DNA of 64,000 nt from Latescibacteria bacterium UBA6620 (GCA_002433075.1 DJHM01000055.1:1-64000), one strand, 5' to 3'. Positions 7,841 to 17,319 are shown, counted from the stretch's first letter. A program made the numbers and translations. The notes: generated by a model not told the origin, from the letters alone.

Positions 7841-8893
7841 ATGTCCAGATACAGATCCGTCATCATAGGTCTTTCCGGAATCGGCGCGAATCGCCCTCCT
7901 GAGCCGGAGGGATTGCCCATCTATGGCGCAGTCGCTCGTTCCCATACGTCAGCCTACCACCGTTGCCCCGATACGGAGCTCGTTGCGGTCTGCGATCTCG
8001 ATGACGAGCGGAGGAATGACTGCCTCGAACGATGGAAGGATGTATGGCCCGACTTGAAGGGCTACACCGACTACCGAGAGATGTTCGATGTCGAGAAACC
8101 CGATATCGTGAGTGTGGCGACGAGCGATCATCTCCACGCAGATATGGTCGTCGAAGCCGCGGAACGGAAGATTCCGATGATCGTGTGCGAGAAACCGATC
8201 GCGACCACCCTCGACGACGCCGACCGGATGATCGCGGCGGCGGAAGCGAACGGCGTTCTACTCAGCGTCGAACATTCGCGCCGCTGGCATCCCTCGTTCC
8301 TGCAGGCACGGGAACTGATACGCGGTGGAGAATTGGGGGAAGCGAGGACGGTGACGACGGAGATGTTCAGTCAGCGGGCGATGCTGTTTCGAAACGGCAC
8401 CCACGCGATCGACATGATGATCTTCCTGGCTCAGGGAGATCCTGCGTGGGTGACGGCCCAACTCGAGGACGGGTTCGAGCACTTCACGGAATACAAGAGC
8501 GATGGGGGGCACGATCCGACAACGGATCCCTACGTGTCTGCTTACGTACGGTTCGCGAACGACGTCCGGGGGTTTGTCAACTTCATGAAAGTGGACCTGC
8601 CAGGTTCGCAGTGGACCGTCACCTGTGACGGAGGGCGGATCGAGGTCTCGGACCGTGAATTGAAGGTCGTTACAGGCGGGTCGTACCGGGAGTGGTCCGA
8701 GACGCCCTACCCGGTGGACCAGTACGTGCACCAGCACTTTGGTGGATTCGTTCCCGAAATCATCCACGTGCACGAAAACGGCGGAGGACTGGTTTCGCCA
8801 GCCACGGAGGCGAGGAAGACGCTTGAACTCATGCTCGGAATGTTGAAGTCTCACGAGCTTGGAAACTCGCGCGTGGACTTTCCGTTGTCCTGA
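7841..8893 (+). CDS. Gfo/Idh/MocA oxidoreductase
   Basis: 350 residues, with AAAGGCG before the ATG. The Rossmann start SVIIGLSGIGANRP is followed by AVCDLDD, VSVATSDHLHAD and the catalytic EKPIATTL motif. The C-terminal domain has NGTHAIDMMIFL with the family histidine. It is co-directional with the preceding paralogue but only distantly similar to it, so they probably act on successive or related sugar intermediates. Convergent with the cysteine hydrolase gene. Confidence 0.93.
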   Translation: MSRYRSVIIGLSGIGANRPPEPEGLPIYGAVARSHTSAYHRCPDTELVAVCDLDDERRNDCLERWKDVWPDLKGYTDYREMFDVEKPDIVSVATSDHLHADMVVEAAERKIPMIVCEKPIATTLDDADRMIAAAEANGVLLSVEHSRRWHPSFLQARELIRGGELGEARTVTTEMFSQRAMLFRNGTHAIDMMIFLAQGDPAWVTAQLEDGFEHFTEYKSDGGHDPTTDPYVSAYVRFANDVRGFVNFMKVDLPGSQWTVTCDGGRIEVSDRELKVVTGGSYREWSETPYPVDQYVHQHFGGFVPEIIHVHENGGGLVSPATEARKTLELMLGMLKSHELGNSRVDFPLS

Positions 8894-8903
8894 ATCCGAA
8901 CGA

Positions 8904-9638
8904 TTACCCGAGGATCTGGGCGCTGTCGATCGTCGGACACCAGAATTTCTCGATGAACGAAACGACGAGGCGCGTGCCTTCGTCGTGTGCGACATAAGGT
9001 GAACGGGCGGGGTTATACATGGTGTCGGTCAGGTCGCGGATCAGGGCGACTCGGACTCCCCACTTGACCATGGCTTTAATGCCGAAGGTTCGATGCAGTA
9101 CGCACATGTTGGTGTGGACACCCATGATCAACATTCGCTCGATGCCGCGATCCGCGTAGACGCTGTAAATCTCCTCCCCATTATCCGATATGACATCTCG
9201 GTTGTCGTCGATGTCGATAGAAGGGTGTTGCTGCGTCCAGGCTTTATGGGCATCCTCTCCGCCAGTGTCCGAACCGCCGTCAGAATCGTCGATCGGAAGG
9301 GGAGGATCTTCCCGGTCGGCGGGAGCGGGAGGTGAAGATGGCGCGGTGTCGACCACACGCTTCCGCGCCTGAGTGTCAGCGTAGAAGTCGATCGTGTTCG
9401 ACGGCGCGTGAACGATGAGGCCACCCCCGTCACGAACGGCTTTCGTAACGTCGTTCATCCGGTCAACCATCGCGTCCAATCGTTCGACGGCCCCCCTGCA
9501 CCAATGACTGTTCCAGACGTCGCACAGCAGGAGGGCTGTCTTTTCGGGAGACCAGGATTCGCGGATTTCTTCGATCGGCCAGACGGCGTGACCGTTTTCG
9601 TCTGACTCGAGGTTTTGGCTTCTGAGTAAGAGCTCCAT
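8904..9638 (-). CDS. isochorismatase-family cysteine hydrolase with Pro/Asp insert
   Basis: 244 residues. The catalytic Asp40 lies in LLLCDVWNSHW and the nucleophile Cys179 in GVHTNMCVLHRTFGI; the family Lys of the triad is probably in the middle of the sheet. Between about residues 97 and 130 there is a low-complexity Pro/Ser then Asp/Gly-rich insertion that is not part of the fold. Relatives include nicotinamidase, carbamoylsarcosine amidase and ureidoacrylate amidase, so an amide substrate is likely. It is on the opposite strand to both neighbours and probably transcribed alone. Confidence 0.88.
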   Translation of the reverse strand: MELLLRSQNLESDENGHAVWPIEEIRESWSPEKTALLLCDVWNSHWCRGAVERLDAMVDRMNDVTKAVRDGGGLIVHAPSNTIDFYADTQARKRVVDTAPSSPPAPADREDPPLPIDDSDGGSDTGGEDAHKAWTQQHPSIDIDDNRDVISDNGEEIYSVYADRGIERMLIMGVHTNMCVLHRTFGIKAMVKWGVRVALIRDLTDTMYNPARSPYVAHDEGTRLVVSFIEKFWCPTIDSAQILG

Positions 9639-9718
9639 GGGGTCCTCAGGCAGTTGGTTAAGCAGTCGGGGCGTGATCTTCAGACTGGGTTAACAGGTTT
9701 CCACTACAGAGGGTGCTA

Positions 9719-10741
9719 ATGAAGAAAGCAGTTATTACGGGAGAACGCCAGAGTGGTGTCGTCGATGCGCCTGATCCTGTGGCGCGCGAGAATTGGGTGG
9801 TCCTCAAGGTTCACGCGTCTCCGATGTGCACCGAGTATAAAGGATTCATGGCCGGGCGGCCGTCCGTGTCACTCGGGCACGAAGCAGCGGGGGAGGTCGT
9901 GGAGGTCGCTCAGCCGGGTCGAGTGGCGGTGGGGGACCGGGTCGTGGCTATGCCCCAGTACCCGTGTGGAACCTGCGCCCTATGTGTGTCCGGGGAATAC
10001 ATCCATTGCCAGGAGTCGGTGAATTTCTCTGAGTTCACGGGCGAGGGAGAGGGGCGCGCGACCATGGCGCAGATGATGCTTAAACCAGACTGGATTCTGC
10101 CGCCCATCCCGGACGACATCTCATACGACCACGCCTCGATGGCTTGTTGTGGACTGGGCCCGACGTTCGGGGCGCAGGAAAGGATGGATGTCCACCCGGG
10201 CGAGATCTTGATGATCACAGGGCTGGGTCCGGTCGGCCTGGGAGGGGTGGTTAACGGATCGGATCGAAATGCCCGCGTGATTGCCGTTGACACCAACGAG
10301 TGGCGACGGAAGAAAGCGCTCGATCTCGGTGCTGAGGTGGCTTTTTCTCCCGATCAGGCACTCGAGGGGATTCGGGATCTGACGAGTGGATTGGGAGTGG
10401 ATGCGGCGGTCGATTGTTCCGGTGCTCCCGCGGCCCATCGGCTCGGAATTGACGGCGTCAGAAGGAGGGGACGCGTTGCGTTTGTAGGGGAGTGCAGCGA
10501 GGATACCGTGATACGAATCAGCCCGGACATGATTCGAAAGGGAATCACCCTTCACGGTTCCTGGCACTACAACCTGAGCCTTTTCCCCCGGCTGATGGGC
10601 GCGGTGCGGCGAAACCCGGACAAGCTCGAAACGCTGATCAGCCACCGGTTCGACATGGCGAATGTCCAGGATGCGTTCGAACTCCAGACGTCCGGCGAAT
10701 GTGCGAAAGTTCTCCTGCGCCCGTGGGGACTCGATGCCTGA
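9719..10741 (+). CDS. zinc-containing alcohol dehydrogenase (MDR)
   Basis: 340 residues from the ATG at 9719; AGAGGG upstream favours it over the GTG at 9713. Catalytic-zinc ligands are seen as Cys in SPMCTEYKG and His in LGHEAAGE. The structural-zinc loop is C-x2-C-x2-C-like with a final Cys in GEYIHC. The NAD loop reads ITGLGPVGLGG, with the adenosine-ribose Asp in VIAVDTNE. It resembles sorbitol, threonine and L-iditol dehydrogenases that oxidise a secondary alcohol. It stands alone after the divergent hydrolase. Confidence 0.92.
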   Translation: MKKAVITGERQSGVVDAPDPVARENWVVLKVHASPMCTEYKGFMAGRPSVSLGHEAAGEVVEVAQPGRVAVGDRVVAMPQYPCGTCALCVSGEYIHCQESVNFSEFTGEGEGRATMAQMMLKPDWILPPIPDDISYDHASMACCGLGPTFGAQERMDVHPGEILMITGLGPVGLGGVVNGSDRNARVIAVDTNEWRRKKALDLGAEVAFSPDQALEGIRDLTSGLGVDAAVDCSGAPAAHRLGIDGVRRRGRVAFVGECSEDTVIRISPDMIRKGITLHGSWHYNLSLFPRLMGAVRRNPDKLETLISHRFDMANVQDAFELQTSGECAKVLLRPWGLDA

Positions 10742-10820
10742 GGTGCGAGGTTGAGAAGGCCAAATCTCACATTTCCCGCAGAACACATGTCGTGGATTTC
10801 CTGGAATCCAAGGCTTGATT

Positions 10821-10850
10821 GGTCACCCTGAGCGAAGTCGAAGGGCTACC
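10821..10850. repeat. GTCACCCTGAGCGAAGTCGAAGGG-class intergenic repeat
   Basis: The block GGTCACCCTGAGCGAAGTCG followed by AAGGGCTACC closely resembles a short dispersed element that I recall from many bacterial genomes (CCCTGAGCGNAGTCGAAGGG). CCCT and AGGG at its ends can pair. It lies in the 213-bp gap between convergent genes; no gene is seen there. The recognition is from memory. Confidence 0.4.
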
Positions 10851-10954
10851 ATCTCGCCCAACACCACCACGGTCCCGCCTCCACTCGCCAACGAGCTCCG
10901 CCAGACGTGCTCAGAGTGGCAGTGTGTTTAAGTGACTAGAAGCAGAACCCGCAG

Positions 10955-12026
10955 TCAGGTACGGAGCCCAAGACGATCCAGGACCTGGTCGATCGGCAGC
11001 GCCTCTCTCGTATTTCCATCCCTTCCCACGACACGTGTCGCTTTGAACATCGAATTCAGGATTGCTTCCTCCGTGGCGTCGGCCACAGCGGGAAACACGA
11101 TATCGATGAGGCCCCGGTTCTGGCGGAAGGCATCACGAAGGCCTGGTTTATCTTCGTTGCGGTAGGTTTTCGAAAAACCGATGACGTAATCGCCACTCCC
11201 GTGGCCTCCGCGCGATCCTGTGCAGGCGAGACCGAACGTTGCGCGACGGGCAGCGCGCTGCAACAGGTGGCCGGATAGCGGCAGGTCCGTGGCGACGATC
11301 ATCGTGATGGAAGATCCATCCGCCGCATCCTCTTGCTCGGGGGAGAGATCGGGCATCTGGATTCCGTCGATCGTGAGGAGCCCTCCGAAATTCGATTGGA
11401 CCAGGACTCCGACCGTTCCGGCTTCACCCTCAACGTCTATCATTCGGGAAGACCTGCCGATTCCGCCCTTCCGCCCCAGACAACTCATGCCCAGGCCGCC
11501 CCCGACGGCACCCTCGGTCACGACGCCGTCCTTCGCGGATCGAATGGCCTCGACCGCGTGTTCCGGGCGCACGTGAAGACCGCCGATATCGTTCAGGAAG
11601 GCATCGGAAGTCTCGCCCACCACGGGGTTGAACCACGGTACGTAGCCCTCCTTCGCGAACACTTGGTCGACCACGTAACGGACGATCCCTTCGTAGACTG
11701 TGCCGACACTGAGCGTGTTCGTCAGACAGATGGGTGCTCTCGATGCGTGCGTACTCGTCGATACACGATAGGCCCGCAGTCGTTCCGGATCCGTTCCACG
11801 TAAACTGGGAGGATTCGACGGGATGACTCCACCAGTCGTCCCACGGTGGAAGGATCGCGGTGACGCCCGTTCGCACCGGCCCCTTACCGATCTCCAGGGC
11901 GCCTTCCCCTTCATTCAGGGTGACATGCCCGATTCGGACGCCGGCGAGATCGGTGATCGCGTTTTCCCGACCGACGGGCAGATCGCCGGTCTCGATTTCG
12001 TACTCACGTGCGCGGTTACGTGACAC
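10955..12026 (-). pseudogene. DmpA/P1-family peptidase (S58), one-base frameshift
   Basis: Starts at GTG 12026 behind a strong GGAGG. The first frame gives the family N-terminus (NAITDLAGVRIGHVTL, GVTAILPP, WNGSGTTAGLSCIDEYARIE). Near 11733-11745 the frame shifts, and the rest reads in the next frame: APICLTNTLSVGTVYEG, EGAVGGGLGMSC, then GGHGSGDYVIGFSKT, which holds the Ser nucleophile at the autoprocessing site. Removing one base restores about 356 residues. DmpA enzymes are self-cleaving N-terminal-nucleophile aminopeptidases acting on D- or beta-amino peptides. The gene is the last of the ABC-importer operon. All motifs survive, so the break is recent or a sequence error. Confidence 0.8.
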
Positions 12027-12038
12027 AGTGCCTCCGCA

Positions 12039-13064
12039 TTACCAGTGGATGTCGATTGGACGGCACTTTTCGGCGCTCTCGATCGCGCCGAAGACCATGG
12101 CGAGGCTCTTGATGTTGTCGGAGCAGACCGTTTCGGGTGTTCGGCCAGTGAGGACACACTCCACGAAATCCTGGATCAACCCCTCGTGCCCTCCGATGCG
12201 GTCTGCGGTGTCTTCCGGCGAGACCTCGATCGGCGCGCCCTCAGAGCGAAATTCTCCCCGGGCGGTAATGGCTTCACCCTCGAACCTGTCCGCTCCGTCC
12301 CAGGTGATCGATCCGTCCTGGCCGATCATTCGCCAATCGCACTCCCACGTCGTATTCAGCCCTTCCGAGCACCAGCTGCCGCGGTAAGTGTAGACGATCC
12401 CGCCCGTCATTTCGAAGACCGCCACGGCAGAAGCATCCCGGTCGTACCAGGATCCGGACGGGTTCCACTCCTTGCAGAAGACGGAAACCGGGTCCGCGCC
12501 TGTAATAAAGCGCGCCGCATCGAAGGTGTGAATGGCCATATCCAACAACAGGACGTGCGGCATATGGTTGCGGAAGCCATCGAAATGAGCGCCGATATAG
12601 AAATCGCTGTTGACGGTCGTGAGAGGGCCGATCGATCCATTGTTCAGCGTTCGACGCAGACGGCGGATGTTCGGATCGTAACGCCGATTCTGGATGACGG
12701 CATAGGTCAGGCCAGTGGCCTCTGCCGCGTCGACGGCCTTTCTGGCGTCAGCCATGGAAGTTGCGAGCGGCTTCTCCCCGAGGACGTGACATCCGCTGGA
12801 CAGTGCCTCGAGCGTAACGGCGGTGTGGGCGTCAGGGATCGTGCAGTCGAAGACCACGTCCGGCTGAGTCTGACGGAGAGCCTCGGTCAGGTCGGTCGAC
12901 ACAAGGGGCGTGCCGCCGTAATCGGCGGCTCTGGCTTGGGCCGCTGACTCGTCAAGGTCGACGAAGGCTAATAGATCCAGATCGGAGAGGGATCGACTGA
13001 CTTCCGTCCAGCGACGGCTCATCCCCCCGCACCCGACCAGCAATCCTCGCAATCGGTCAGGCAA
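12039..13064 (-). CDS. Gfo/Idh/MocA oxidoreductase in ABC operon
   Basis: 341 residues from a TTG at 13064 that overlaps the ATPase stop by 8 bases and has GGGAGG upstream. The NAD-binding start is GLLVGCGGMSRRW, then FVDLDE, and the catalytic motif HVLGEKPLATS. The C-terminal domain contains HVLLLDMAIHTFDAARF. Its place directly behind the sugar-type ABC importer genes suggests that it oxidises the imported carbohydrate or polyol. Confidence 0.92.
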   Translation of the reverse strand: MPDRLRGLLVGCGGMSRRWTEVSRSLSDLDLLAFVDLDESAAQARAADYGGTPLVSTDLTEALRQTQPDVVFDCTIPDAHTAVTLEALSSGCHVLGEKPLATSMADARKAVDAAEATGLTYAVIQNRRYDPNIRRLRRTLNNGSIGPLTTVNSDFYIGAHFDGFRNHMPHVLLLDMAIHTFDAARFITGADPVSVFCKEWNPSGSWYDRDASAVAVFEMTGGIVYTYRGSWCSEGLNTTWECDWRMIGQDGSITWDGADRFEGEAITARGEFRSEGAPIEVSPEDTADRIGGHEGLIQDFVECVLTGRTPETVCSDNIKSLAMVFGAIESAEKCRPIDIHW

Positions 13065-14133
13065 GGTCGGCCTCCCGGTTTACGGGTTTTTGAATGTCCT
13101 CCGTCCAGATCACGAGGCGATCGGGATCTACGGAGGGATAGATCGTGTCTCCCGGGGCGAAAGAGGAGGAAGTGGGCGCGGTGAGATGGACGGTGTGTCC
13201 GCCCCACTTGGCGAACAGGATCTGGCTATGGCCCAGAGACTCTGTGCCCACGATCGTGGTTGCGATGGTTCCCCCCGTGGGGGAGATGGCTTCGGGACGG
13301 ATGCCCACACTTCGTGCGTCCCGGGGAATCACCGAGGGGAGGGCGCAGATCGGTTCGCCTCCACCGGTCGTCAGTTTTCCACTCGCGGTATGAAAGGGCA
13401 GAATGTTGATCCGGGGAGACCCTAGCTGACGCGCGACACGAGGAGAGTTGGGCCGTTGGTAGACGTCCTCCGGGGTTCCTGACTGGACGACGCGGCCCTC
13501 GTCAAGGACGAACAGTCGGTCGGCCATCGACAGAGCCTCCACGTCATCGTGGGTGACGAAGAGCGTGGGGGTATCCAGGGTTCTCTGGAGTGCGACAATT
13601 TCCGTGCGAAGATCTTCCCGAAGCCGGGCATCTAGGTTAGTCAGAGGCTCGTCCATCAGAAAGATTCGGGGCCGGCGCACGATCGCCCTGCCAATCGCCA
13701 CGCGCTGCATCTCTCCGCCCGAAAGATGTGAGGAGGGACGGTCCAGGAGATGGTCGATCTTCAGGAGGCCGGCTGTCGATCGAACTCGGTCCTCGATTTC
13801 GTCTCCATTCAGGCTACGTCCGGGTGCCTTGAGGGGGAATGCGAGGTTATCCCTGACAGTCCGGTTCGGGTAGAGGGAGAAGTTCTGGAAGACAACCGCT
13901 GTATCTCGTTCAGCCGGTGACATTTGTCGGGCGTCTTGACCTTCCATCAGAAGGGTGCCCGAGTCCGGGTGCTCCAGGCCGGCAATGACCCGTAGAAGGG
14001 TCGTTTTCCCCGCGCCTGTGGGTCCGATGACGACAACGAACTCGCCAGGCTGAACATCGAGGGAGACCCCTGCGAGTGCGCGGGTGAGTCCGAAGTGCTT
14101 GACGACGTTCTGAAGGTCAACGATCGGTTTCAC
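13057..14133 (-). CDS. carbohydrate ABC importer ATPase (MalK/UgpC family)
   Basis: 358 residues from GTG 14133, chosen because it overlaps the upstream ATPase stop by 4 bases (GTGA); a longer frame would overlap by 40. It has Walker A GPTGAGKTT, the Q-loop in VVFQNFSLYP, signature LSGGEMQR, Walker B RIFLMDEPL, H-loop VTHDD, and the C-terminal OB/TOBE domain (SVGIRPEAI). It is the second of two non-identical ATPases, so the importer is probably driven by a heterodimer, as in the glycerol GlpST system. Confidence 0.95.
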   Translation of the reverse strand: MKPIVDLQNVVKHFGLTRALAGVSLDVQPGEFVVVIGPTGAGKTTLLRVIAGLEHPDSGTLLMEGQDARQMSPAERDTAVVFQNFSLYPNRTVRDNLAFPLKAPGRSLNGDEIEDRVRSTAGLLKIDHLLDRPSSHLSGGEMQRVAIGRAIVRRPRIFLMDEPLTNLDARLREDLRTEIVALQRTLDTPTLFVTHDDVEALSMADRLFVLDEGRVVQSGTPEDVYQRPNSPRVARQLGSPRINILPFHTASGKLTTGGGEPICALPSVIPRDARSVGIRPEAISPTGGTIATTIVGTESLGHSQILFAKWGGHTVHLTAPTSSSFAPGDTIYPSVDPDRLVIWTEDIQKPVNREADLA

Positions 14134-15197
14134 GCCAGACGTCTTCCGGTTTTTGTGTCGAAGAGGCAAAGCCTCTCGTCCGGCAGGCGCACGTTCATCT
14201 GCCCGGATGTATGCGCGCGGTCGGACCTGACAAGAAAGGGGCCTGCAGGGGTGTCGAGGTGCAGAATGTAGTGGTCACCGCGATACTCAGACCTCTTGAC
14301 CCGGCCTGTCAGGTGTGCGGCACTCTCTTCGAGCGGGGTCTCAACGCTGACGTGCTCGGGTCGGACGCCAAGTGTGATGTCCCGATCATTTTCGATTTCG
14401 ATCTGAGGCATTGAGATACGACTTTCCTTCGTCGCAAAGAAGGCACGCTCCCCTTGGTCCTCCCAGCGCCCTTGGACAAGGTTCATGCCAGGGCTTCCCA
14501 GGAAGTCCGCGACGTAGAGGTCTGCCGGTTCGTCATAGACTTCGTGCGGGGATCCTTCCTGCACGATCACGCCGTCTCGCATGATGATGATGCGGTCGGC
14601 CAGTTGCATGGCTTCTTCCTGGTCGTGGGTGACGTAGACGGTGGTGACTTCGAGGTCGAGCTGTTGGGTTCGGAAGGTCTCTCTGAGGTCCGAGCGAAGC
14701 CCGGTGTCGATCGTTCCCAGGGGCTCGTCCATCAAGTAGAGTCGAGGGGTCCGTACCATGGCGCGGCCGAGTGCGATCCTTTGCTGATCGCCCCCTGAAA
14801 GCTGACTCGGAAACGAGTCGAGGAGATGCGCGATGCCCAGTCTCGTGACGACGTCGTTGATAGCGGCTTGACGGTTCTCGGCGTCCAGACCCACGTTTTG
14901 AAGCGGGAACTCGAGGTTGGCGAGGACGGTCATGTGGGGGTAGAGCGCGTAGAACTGAAAGACGAATCCAATGTCACGTTCCGAGGCAGGGGAGTGTGTG
15001 ACTTCCTGGCCGTCAAGACGCACACACCCTGCCGTGGGGCTTTCGAGTCCGGCGATCATTCGGAGTGTCGTGGTTTTGCCGCATCCCGATGGTCCTAGCA
15101 GAACCAGCAGTTCGCCCGGGTCAGCCCCGAGGCTGACACCACGAACAGCCTGGGTTCCGTCTGGAAAGGTTTTGGAAAGATCGACAAGCTCGAGCAT
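14130..15197 (-). CDS. carbohydrate ABC importer ATPase (MalK/UgpC family)
   Basis: 355 residues. It has Walker A GPSGCGKTT, Q-loop VFQFYALYPHMTV, signature LSGGDQQR, Walker B RLYLMDEPLG, H-loop VTHDQEEAM, and a C-terminal TOBE region (LGVRPEHVSVE). It is preceded by the small membrane protein gene with a 7-bp gap and followed by the second ATPase with a 4-bp overlap. With the two permeases upstream it completes the cytoplasmic part of an importer. Confidence 0.95.
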   Translation of the reverse strand: MLELVDLSKTFPDGTQAVRGVSLGADPGELLVLLGPSGCGKTTTLRMIAGLESPTAGCVRLDGQEVTHSPASERDIGFVFQFYALYPHMTVLANLEFPLQNVGLDAENRQAAINDVVTRLGIAHLLDSFPSQLSGGDQQRIALGRAMVRTPRLYLMDEPLGTIDTGLRSDLRETFRTQQLDLEVTTVYVTHDQEEAMQLADRIIIMRDGVIVQEGSPHEVYDEPADLYVADFLGSPGMNLVQGRWEDQGERAFFATKESRISMPQIEIENDRDITLGVRPEHVSVETPLEESAAHLTGRVKRSEYRGDHYILHLDTPAGPFLVRSDRAHTSGQMNVRLPDERLCLFDTKTGRRLA

Positions 15198-15204
15198 TCG
15201 TACC

Positions 15205-15396
15205 TCAATCGAGCGGATCAGCTTCGTCCAGCCGGTGGCTGGTGAGGATGTGCAGAACCGTAGCAGCGGCCGTGAGGAAGAACCCGACCTTCAGTCCCCA
15301 CGACCACCAGGGCTGAAGGATGATGGCGATCCCGACGAGTAGTCCGTTCTTCGCCAGGCTGTCGGTTCTCATGAGCCAAGAGGTCCGGCCGTTCAT
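15205..15396 (-). CDS. small membrane protein of ABC importer operon
   Basis: 63 residues, ATG overlapping the permease stop (ATGA). Two hydrophobic stretches (NGLLVGIAIILQPWWSWGL and VGFFLTAAATVLHIL) suggest a two-helix hairpin. It sits between permease and ATPase genes. The glp (glycerol) importers also encode a small membrane protein beside two ATPases and two permeases, so an accessory role is plausible, but I see no clear sequence match to that family. Confidence 0.75.
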   Translation of the reverse strand: MNGRTSWLMRTDSLAKNGLLVGIAIILQPWWSWGLKVGFFLTAAATVLHILTSHRLDEADPLD

Positions 15397-16244
15397 TGCT
15401 TTACCGTCCCGAACGTGACGCCTCGCAGAATATGGTTTCTCACAAGGACGGTGAAGACGACGATCGGTGCCACGAAGACGAGCACCCCTGCCGTGATGCG
15501 TGGCCAGGGGATGCCCTGGATGTCACCCTGCAATCCGGCGAAATAGACAGGGACCGTAATGGCCCTGGCGTTGTTTAGGGTCATGGCAAAGCCGAATTCA
15601 TTCCAGGCGCTGATCAGACAGAATACCGCGGTGACTGCCATGCCGGTTCGGGCTTGGGGCAGGATAATGCGGGTGAAGGCTTGCCATCTTGAGTACCCGT
15701 CGACGAGCGCCGCTTCCTCGTAGGCTTTCGGAATCTCGTCGATGAAGCCCTTCATCAGCCAGACCGCGAGCGAGAGGTTGAACCCAGTGTAGAGAAGGAT
15801 GAGCCCGATGTGGGTGTTAGGGAGATCGAAGGTTCGGTACATCACGAGTAAGGGTACGACGACCGCCAGTGGAGGCAGGAAGCGGGTCGAGAGGGTGAAG
15901 AACAGCCAATCTCGTGCGCCCGGAATGTCGAATCGGCTGAACCCATAGGCACAGCTCGTTCCGAGTGCGACGGAGGCGATGGTGCTCAGCAGGCCGATAA
16001 CGATGCTGTTCCAGAGGAAATGGAGGAACCCGTGGACCGATCCGGAAATGGGTTCATTCAGATCGCGGTAACCCGCGGTCGTTGGATTGAAGGACGGAGG
16101 GGATGCCTCTACCGTTTGGGTGGGGAGGACCCGGAAGGATGGATCAATCACGTCCGTGCGAGTTTTGACGGAGGTGAGCAGAAGCCAGACGAGCGGGAGC
16201 GCTGCGATGAAGAAGTAACTGCCCAGGAAGAACCTTTTCACCAT
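15393..16244 (-). CDS. carbohydrate ABC importer permease (MalG-like)
   Basis: 283 residues from the ATG at 16244, which shares one base with the stop of the first permease; a much longer frame upstream is a shadow of that permease. It has six predicted membrane segments starting FFLGSYFFIAALPLVWLL, and the EAA coupling loop KAYEEAALVDGYSRWQAF, which docks on the ATPase. It belongs to binding-protein-dependent transport inner-membrane components and forms the channel with the partner permease. Confidence 0.94.
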   Translation of the reverse strand: MVKRFFLGSYFFIAALPLVWLLLTSVKTRTDVIDPSFRVLPTQTVEASPPSFNPTTAGYRDLNEPISGSVHGFLHFLWNSIVIGLLSTIASVALGTSCAYGFSRFDIPGARDWLFFTLSTRFLPPLAVVVPLLVMYRTFDLPNTHIGLILLYTGFNLSLAVWLMKGFIDEIPKAYEEAALVDGYSRWQAFTRIILPQARTGMAVTAVFCLISAWNEFGFAMTLNNARAITVPVYFAGLQGDIQGIPWPRITAGVLVFVAPIVVFTVLVRNHILRGVTFGTVKQ

Positions 16245-17128
16245 CACGCGGCTCTTCCGTGACGGGTCTGGAACGTCTGGATGTGCCGGACGAAGATCGT
16301 GGACAGGGCGATGACGATCACGAGGACTACCATCGCGTAAGCAGAACCCTGTCCCATCTTGTAGTTTCTGAAGATGACCTGATACAGCAGTGCGCTGAGC
16401 GTCTGGGTCGCTTCGTCGTTCGGGCCGGTCACGGCCATGACCTGGTCGAAGAGTTTCAGGGCGTCGGTGGTTCTGAATAAGGCAGCCAGGGCCACAAGCG
16501 GGAACGAGAGAGGAAGGGTAATTCGGCGAAAGACGGTCCAGCGGGATGCCCGGTCGATCTGGGCGGCCTCGTAGAGGTGCCCGGGAATGGCGTTCAGACC
16601 TGCCAGCGAGATGAGCATCGCGAAGGGGGTCCACATCCAGACGTCGATCAGGAGGAGGGAGTAGAGCTTCAAATCAGGGTCGGTCAGCCACTGCGGCTGC
16701 CCCGCTCCGAGAGCGCCGAGGATCTGGTTGAGGATTCCGTAGTTGCCGTTCAGGATGACGTTCCAGTAGAGTCCCACGACGGCGGGGGAGAGCATCATGG
16801 GGACGAGCAGCACGGCCAGCATCACCGACTTCCCGCGGAAAGGGGCTCGGAAGCAGAGGGCGAGGGCGTAGCCCAGGCTGACTTCGATGGCGACCGCCAG
16901 ACAAACGAAAGTGGCCGTAGTACGCATCGCGGTGGCGAAACGAGGCGTCGAGAAAACCGTGGAGTAGTTCGCGGTTCCGACGAACGTGGCTGCGCCTCCG
17001 CTCAGTTCTGCGTTCGTGAAACTGAGGAACAGGCTGTAAAACAGAGGGAAGATATTCAGCGCGATGAGAAGAAGGAGAGCGGGACCGACGAAGGCGTATT
17101 TGAGATGGTCGTTTTCGTGTGGGATCAA
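16244..17128 (-). CDS. carbohydrate ABC importer permease (MalF-like)
   Basis: About 294 residues if started at TTG 17128 (reading LIPHENDHLKYAFVGPALLL). The frame stays open to 17308, but that part overlaps the divergent dehydrogenase leader and lacks protein-like sequence. Six membrane segments and the EAA loop GHLYEAAQIDRASRWTVF are present. It is the first gene of the minus-strand run permease, permease, small protein, ATPase, ATPase, oxidoreductase, peptidase. No solute-binding gene adjoins it. The start is uncertain; the function is not. Confidence 0.92.
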   Translation of the reverse strand: MIPHENDHLKYAFVGPALLLLIALNIFPLFYSLFLSFTNAELSGGAATFVGTANYSTVFSTPRFATAMRTTATFVCLAVAIEVSLGYALALCFRAPFRGKSVMLAVLLVPMMLSPAVVGLYWNVILNGNYGILNQILGALGAGQPQWLTDPDLKLYSLLLIDVWMWTPFAMLISLAGLNAIPGHLYEAAQIDRASRWTVFRRITLPLSFPLVALAALFRTTDALKLFDQVMAVTGPNDEATQTLSALLYQVIFRNYKMGQGSAYAMVVLVIVIALSTIFVRHIQTFQTRHGRAA

Positions 17129-17319
17129 GGTCGAGTTCCAACAATCACTTTGGGGCCATCCGTACTTCCCGTCTCGGCCGAGCACATCATTTCTTGCGGC
17201 GCGAATGATAGCGCCCTCTCCATAGGCTGTCAACGTATGCACTCGAACCGTTGACACGTTTCTATCACGTTGTTTATTGGGAAAATGGTCAACCTGGGTC
17301 CGTTTCAAAGGAGCGATTT

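Noticed and set aside
16245..16634. N-terminal extension of the second permease
   Set aside because: It overlaps the first permease out of frame and is Arg/Pro-rich; the ATG at 16244 in a TGATG overlap starts the membrane protein properly.
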